From: Pseudomonadota bacterium
GTDB lineage: Bacteria > Pseudomonadota > Alphaproteobacteria > Ferrovibrionales > Ferrovibrionaceae
DNA length: 34,242 bases
Assembly: GCA_023434425.1 (NCBI GenBank)
Contig: JAEYSS010000256.1
Coordinates: 1 to 34,242 of the forward strand
Direction of reading: 5' to 3'
Shown here: one piece after another, positions 30,943-34,242 of the stretch
Position numbering within the stretch: the stretch's first letter is position 1
How the letters are laid out: every line of letters starts with the position of its first letter
The notes under the pieces: model-generated
Databases searched by the model: none
The model's input: the letters and a program-made list of their open reading frames with translations, nothing else
Told to the model about the DNA's origin: nothing
Translations under genes and position numbers: made by a program

Positions 30943-31446
30943 TCAGGCTTCGCCGAGACACTCGAACATCGCGGCGGCGACAGCGTCTTCCGGCGTGCGC
31001 CCGCCCCAGACGAGGAACTGGAAGGCCGGATAGAAACGCTCGCATTCCGACAGGCCGATTTCCATCAGGTCTTCGATCTGCTCGGTGGTCGCACCCAGAC
31101 CGCCGCGCAGCAGCAGCGCCTGACGGAACACCACCATTCCCTCCTCGGTCCAGTAGTCGAAATGGCCGATCAGGGCCTTCTCGTTCACATAAGCCAGCAG
31201 CGAATGCAGGTCGCGGCGACGGTTGACCGGCACCTTCATGTCGAAGGCACAGGTGAAGCTGAGCGCGCCGAGTTCCTCGCGCCAGGAGAACCACATCTGA
31301 TGTTCGCAGTAGCGGCCCGAGACGCCGACGGTGAGCTCGTCCGTGCCCTGGCGATCAAAGGGCCATTCATGTTCACCGACAATCTGCTCGACCAGGTCGA
31401 GCGGATTGAGGCGGCTGTAGGTCTCGCTTTCAAGCAGAGTCCGCAT
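30943..31446 (-). CDS. YbjN domain-containing protein
   Basis: A 167-residue cytoplasmic protein of the YbjN/type III secretion chaperone-like fold. The features are an N-terminal helix (NPLDLVEQIVGEHEWPFDRQ), an alternating beta segment (ELTVGVSGRY, HQMWFSWREELGALSF), and a helical second half (LHSLLAYVNEKALIGHFDYW, then EGMVVFRQALLLRGG). Function is unknown in most bacteria; E. coli YbjN has been linked to stress and motility regulation. GGGGGAG precedes the ATG by about 9 nt. The neighbours ubiK (upstream) and proC (downstream) form an arrangement seen in other alphaproteobacteria. Confidence 0.85.
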   Translation of the reverse strand: MRTLLESETYSRLNPLDLVEQIVGEHEWPFDRQGTDELTVGVSGRYCEHQMWFSWREELGALSFTCAFDMKVPVNRRRDLHSLLAYVNEKALIGHFDYWTEEGMVVFRQALLLRGGLGATTEQIEDLMEIGLSECERFYPAFQFLVWGGRTPEDAVAAAMFECLGEA

Positions 31447-31578
31447 GCGTTAACGCTCCCCCTTGCGGCAGCCGGTCTTCGGCTGAATGTCTCGGGAATG
31501 GCTCGTCTGGCTGGGAATTTGGCCCCATGCAGCGACACCAGCGATCTCAGCCGAGAATGCCCCCATTGGCTCGGCGGA

Positions 31579-31642
31579 CCATACATTTAGGTGTCGCGAA
31601 ACAGAACGAACCATAGATTTAGAGTATTCGCCGGTCATTTAG
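31579..31642 (-). promoter_or_regulatory. ybjN promoter region with three repeated motifs
   Basis: On the minus strand three related words occur: CTAAATGTATGG (31590-31579), CTAAATCTATGG (31622-31611) and CTAAATGACC (31642-31633). Starts are 32 and 20 bp apart, roughly whole helical turns. They surround a promoter-like TTGCAC, 17-nt spacer, TACTCT (minus strand, about 31650-31622). An activator or repressor array upstream of ybjN is a possibility. Confidence 0.4.
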
Positions 31643-31697
31643 GGTGCAAGAACAGATTTCGGAAAAATTCATGAAATTCGCCTGATCCGTGCTCAGG

Positions 31698-31964
31698 TTA
31701 AGCTGGATCGTCGACTCCGCCGCTCTGCCGGGATTCGAGTGCGGCGAGACGTTCAGCCAGGCGGATATTCTCCTCGCGGGCCGCCTGGGCCATCGCCTTT
31801 ACGGCCTCGAATTCTTCGCGGCTGACCAGTTCCATATCGGCCAGAGCCCGTTCCAGCCGCTGGCGAAATGCCTGCTCCACCTCGCCCTTCACACCCTGAA
31901 GGGTGCCGAGCGCGCCGGTGGCGATGCGGCTGAGATCGTCGAGCAGGCGATTGTCGGTCTGCAT
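31698..31964 (-). CDS. ubiK: UbiK-family accessory factor (BMFP)
   Basis: An 88-residue protein of the UbiK/YqiC family, a small trimeric coiled-coil factor that assists late ubiquinone biosynthesis and interacts with membranes. The pattern is NRLLDDLSRIATGALGTLQG, then VEQAFRQRLERALADMELVSREEFEAV, then a coiled coil (REENIRLAERLAALE, about 62-76). The V-S-R-E-E-F-E-A-V segment is diagnostic. The start at ATG 31964 has GGAG 7 nt upstream. It is transcribed divergently from lysS. Confidence 0.9.
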   Translation of the reverse strand: MQTDNRLLDDLSRIATGALGTLQGVKGEVEQAFRQRLERALADMELVSREEFEAVKAMAQAAREENIRLAERLAALESRQSGGVDDPA

Positions 31965-32195
31965 GGCGCGACTCCAAGCTGGAAAACCTCATCCGGTATG
32001 GGCCAGCACCAGTCCTGCCTGCAAGCGCTGCATCTGGCCTTTTCCACAGCTAATCCGGCCCGACTCCGCCGTGACTCGGATTGATCCACAGAAAGCTGCG
32101 CCAGGCGGGACCGGCCAGGGGCCGAGCGGTTGGAAAGCCGGGGGCCGGATGCTAGGTTCCGGCCCCACATTTACCGTCCTGCCAAGCGATTTGCC

Positions 32196-33716
32196 GTGAC
32201 CCATCAGACCACGCCTTCCCCCACTGCTGCCGATGCCAGCGGCGAGCGCGCCAACCGCGAAGCCAAGCTGCAGCAGTTGCGCCAGCTCGGCCTCGACCCC
32301 TATCTCGCGCCGAAATTCCCCAAGTCGCACAAGAATGCCGCGGTGCATGAGCAGTTCGCGCATCTTCAACCCGATGAACGGGCAGAAGAGAGCGTGGCAG
32401 TGGCCGGTCGCGTGATGGCGATCCGCAACAGCGGCATGTTCATCGATCTGGTGGACGACACCGTGAAACTGCAGGTCTACACCGGCAAGGAAGACGTTCA
32501 GGGCCGTTTTGCACCGGTCATGAAGGCGCTGGATCTCGGCGACATCATCGGCGTACGTGGCAAGGTGCGGCGGACCAAGCGCGGCGAGATCACGGTCGAC
32601 AACGACGAGATCGTCGTCCTGGCCAAGGCGCTGGAGCCGCCGCCGGAAAAATGGCACGGCCTGAAGAATGTCGAGCAGCGCTATCGCCATCGCGAATACG
32701 ACCTGATCGGCAACGAGGAAAGCCGCGCCACGCTGCGTGCCCGCTTCCGCGTGATCCAGTCGATCCGCCAGTTCCTGAATGGCGAGGGCTTCCTGGAAGT
32801 CGAAACGCCGATGCTGCACAGCATTCCCGGCGGCGCCATCGCCAAACCTTTCGAGACCCACCACAACGCGCTCGATATCCCGCTTTACATGCGCATCGCG
32901 CCCGAGCTGCATCTCAAGCGGCTGGTGATCGGCGGCCTGAGCGAGAAGGTGTTCGAGATCAATCGTTGCTTCCGCAACGAAGGCATCTCGCCGCGCCACA
33001 ATCCTGAATTCACCACCATGGAATTGTATCAGGCCTATGCCGATTACGAAGACATGATGGACATCACCGAGCGCGCCATCGCCATTGCGGCGATTGCCGC
33101 CACCGGCGGCACCAGGGTGAAGTTCGGCGAGCAGGAAATCGACTTCACGCCGCCGTTCCGCCGCGCCACCATGCTCGGCCTCATCGAAGAGCACGGCAAA
33201 TTGAGGCTGGATGGCATGGACGATGCCGCCGCGCGCGACGCCGCCACGAAGGCCGGCGTCGAGATCGCACCGGGCGCCAGCTGGGGCAAGGTGGTGGAAG
33301 CCTGCTTCGAGCATTTCGTCGAGCCCAACCTGATCCAGCCGACCCATGTTGTGGCTTTGCCCAAGGCAATCTCGCCGCTGGCCAAGGCCAACCATGCCAA
33401 TCCGGCGATTGCCGAGCGTTTTGAGACCTTCTGCAACACCTGGGAGATCGCCAACGCCTTCTCCGAGCTGGCCGACCCGCAGGAACAGCGCGCCCGCTTC
33501 GAGGACCAGCAGAGCCAGCGCGATGGCGGCGACGACGAAGCGCATCGCATCGACGAGGATTTCCTCAAGGCCCAGTCGGCCGGCATGATGCCGATGGGCG
33601 GTCTTGGCATCGGTATCGACCGCGTCGTGATGCTGCTGACCAATTCGCAGACCATCCGCGAAGTCATCGCCTTCCCCACGCTGCGTCCGCGCAGCGAAGG
33701 CGCGTCGGAAGAGTGA
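32196..33716 (+). CDS. lysS: Lysyl-tRNA synthetase, class II
   Basis: Charges tRNA-Lys. The 506-residue protein has an N-terminal OB-fold anticodon-binding domain (VAVAGRVMAIRNSGMFIDL, about 65-83) and a class II catalytic core with motif 1 (FLNGEGFLEVETPML), motif 2 (NRCFRNEGISPRHNPEF) and motif 3 (GLGIGIDRVVMLL). The lysine-site ELHLKRL and ANAFSELADPQEQ segments are typical of LysS. Many alphaproteobacteria instead use a class I LysRS (LysK), so class II identity is worth noting. The frame opens at TTG 32130, but no ATG exists before the conserved region; I prefer GTG 32196. It overlaps lgt as TGATG. Confidence 0.93.
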   Translation: MTHQTTPSPTAADASGERANREAKLQQLRQLGLDPYLAPKFPKSHKNAAVHEQFAHLQPDERAEESVAVAGRVMAIRNSGMFIDLVDDTVKLQVYTGKEDVQGRFAPVMKALDLGDIIGVRGKVRRTKRGEITVDNDEIVVLAKALEPPPEKWHGLKNVEQRYRHREYDLIGNEESRATLRARFRVIQSIRQFLNGEGFLEVETPMLHSIPGGAIAKPFETHHNALDIPLYMRIAPELHLKRLVIGGLSEKVFEINRCFRNEGISPRHNPEFTTMELYQAYADYEDMMDITERAIAIAAIAATGGTRVKFGEQEIDFTPPFRRATMLGLIEEHGKLRLDGMDDAAARDAATKAGVEIAPGASWGKVVEACFEHFVEPNLIQPTHVVALPKAISPLAKANHANPAIAERFETFCNTWEIANAFSELADPQEQRARFEDQQSQRDGGDDEAHRIDEDFLKAQSAGMMPMGGLGIGIDRVVMLLTNSQTIREVIAFPTLRPRSEGASEE

Positions 33717-34242
33717 TGCTGTTCACCCTCGTCTTTCCGGTGATCGATCCGGTTGCGGTGGCGATCGGGCCCTTCGCTGTACGCTGGTATGCGCTGGCCT
33801 ATATCGCCGGCCTGGTGATCGGCTGGCGCTGGGCAATGAGCATCGCCAAGCGGCCCGGCAGCCAGATCACAGCGGAACAGGTCGACGGCTTCCTGCTCTG
33901 GGCCACGCTCGGCGTCGTGCTGGGCGGCCGGCTCGGCTATGTGCTGTTCTACAATTTCGGCTACTACCTGCAGCATCCGGTCGAGATCTTCGCCATCTGG
34001 CAGGGCGGCATGTCCTTCCACGGCGGCATGCTGGGCGTAATCGTCGCCATGCTGGCCTATTGCCGGCTGAGCAAGATTCCGTTCCTGGCCTTCACGGACG
34101 TCATTGCCTGCATCACGCCGATCGGGCTGTTCTTCGGCCGCATCGCCAACTTCATCAACGGCGAACTCTGGGGCCGCGTCGCGCCTGACTTTGCCTGGGC
34201 GATGGCCTTCCCGACCGGCGGCCCGCTGCCGCGCCATCCGAG
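33716..34242 (+). CDS. lgt: Prolipoprotein diacylglyceryl transferase, 3' truncated by window end
   Basis: Inner-membrane enzyme transferring diacylglycerol from phosphatidylglycerol to the lipobox cysteine of prolipoproteins. The first 175 residues are present. They include PFAVRWYALAYIAGLVIGWRW-type first helices, GGRLGYVLFYNFGYYLQHP, FAIWQGGMSFHGGMLGV with the catalytic-region His, and the Lgt signature GRIANFINGELWG. The ATG overlaps the lysS stop (TGATG), so the two are co-transcribed. The reading frame is still open at 34242, so the C-terminal portion lies outside. Confidence 0.93.
   Translation, partial: MLFTLVFPVIDPVAVAIGPFAVRWYALAYIAGLVIGWRWAMSIAKRPGSQITAEQVDGFLLWATLGVVLGGRLGYVLFYNFGYYLQHPVEIFAIWQGGMSFHGGMLGVIVAMLAYCRLSKIPFLAFTDVIACITPIGLFFGRIANFINGELWGRVAPDFAWAMAFPTGGPLPRHP

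Noticed and set aside
31989..33545. 518-residue open frame on the minus strand
   Set aside because: Antisense shadow of lysS; no recognisable protein features.

Overview
This is a GC-rich (mid-60s %) chromosomal segment from an alphaproteobacterium, most likely a Rhodospirillales-type lineage. I base that on the gene content: a petP-petR-kinase operon, a PAS_5-type PAS protein, a phasin with its own regulator, the uvrC-pgsA-moaD-moaE order, a pteridine-reductase-like SDR next to a FolB/FolX protein, and a pstS gene headed by PHO boxes. It looks like core chromosome. I see no insertion sequence, prophage, CRISPR array, tRNA or rRNA. Genus cannot be assigned from this sequence alone.

Layout. 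1-3.5 kb (minus strand): hutG-like N-formylglutamate amidohydrolase, phoR (ATGA overlap) and pstS, with four PhoB half-sites on an exact 11-bp period between phoR and pstS. 3.6-5.2 kb (plus): TerC-family membrane protein, then a soxY-soxZ pair without the other sox genes. 5.2-8.8 kb (minus): an unusual response regulator and helicase HrpB. 8.9-9.8 kb (plus): an EamA/DMT exporter. 9.9-14.6 kb (plus): a complete branched-chain-amino-acid-type ABC transporter (two ATPases, binding protein, two permeases) closed by a strong terminator.

14.64-15.1 kb is a gene-poor island with a palindromic intergenic repeat, a low-GC stretch, a credible sigma70 promoter, a short unrecognised ORF and a run of about ten decanucleotide repeats. 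Next come an isolated rfbB-type dehydratase (minus), then uvrB, a FolM-like reductase and FolB (plus). The 309-bp gap before uvrC holds two perfect DnaA boxes, a third consensus-fitting box and an AT-rich core, and looks like a replication origin or DnaA-controlled region. uvrC, pgsA, moaD and moaE follow, then a PAS protein.

24.1-27.7 kb: ilvE (minus) diverges from petP-petR-histidine kinase (plus), with a perfect inverted repeat in the shared promoter region. 27.8-32.0 kb is all minus: DUF2914 protein, csaA, phasin, TetR regulator, proC, ybjN and ubiK. The phasin promoter carries a perfect 23-bp palindrome. 32.2 kb to the end (plus): class II lysS overlapping the start of lgt, which runs off the window.

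Functional themes are phosphate sensing and uptake, sulfur carrier proteins, nucleotide excision repair, pterin and molybdopterin biosynthesis, envelope lipid and lipoprotein steps, PHA granule biology and two-component signalling.
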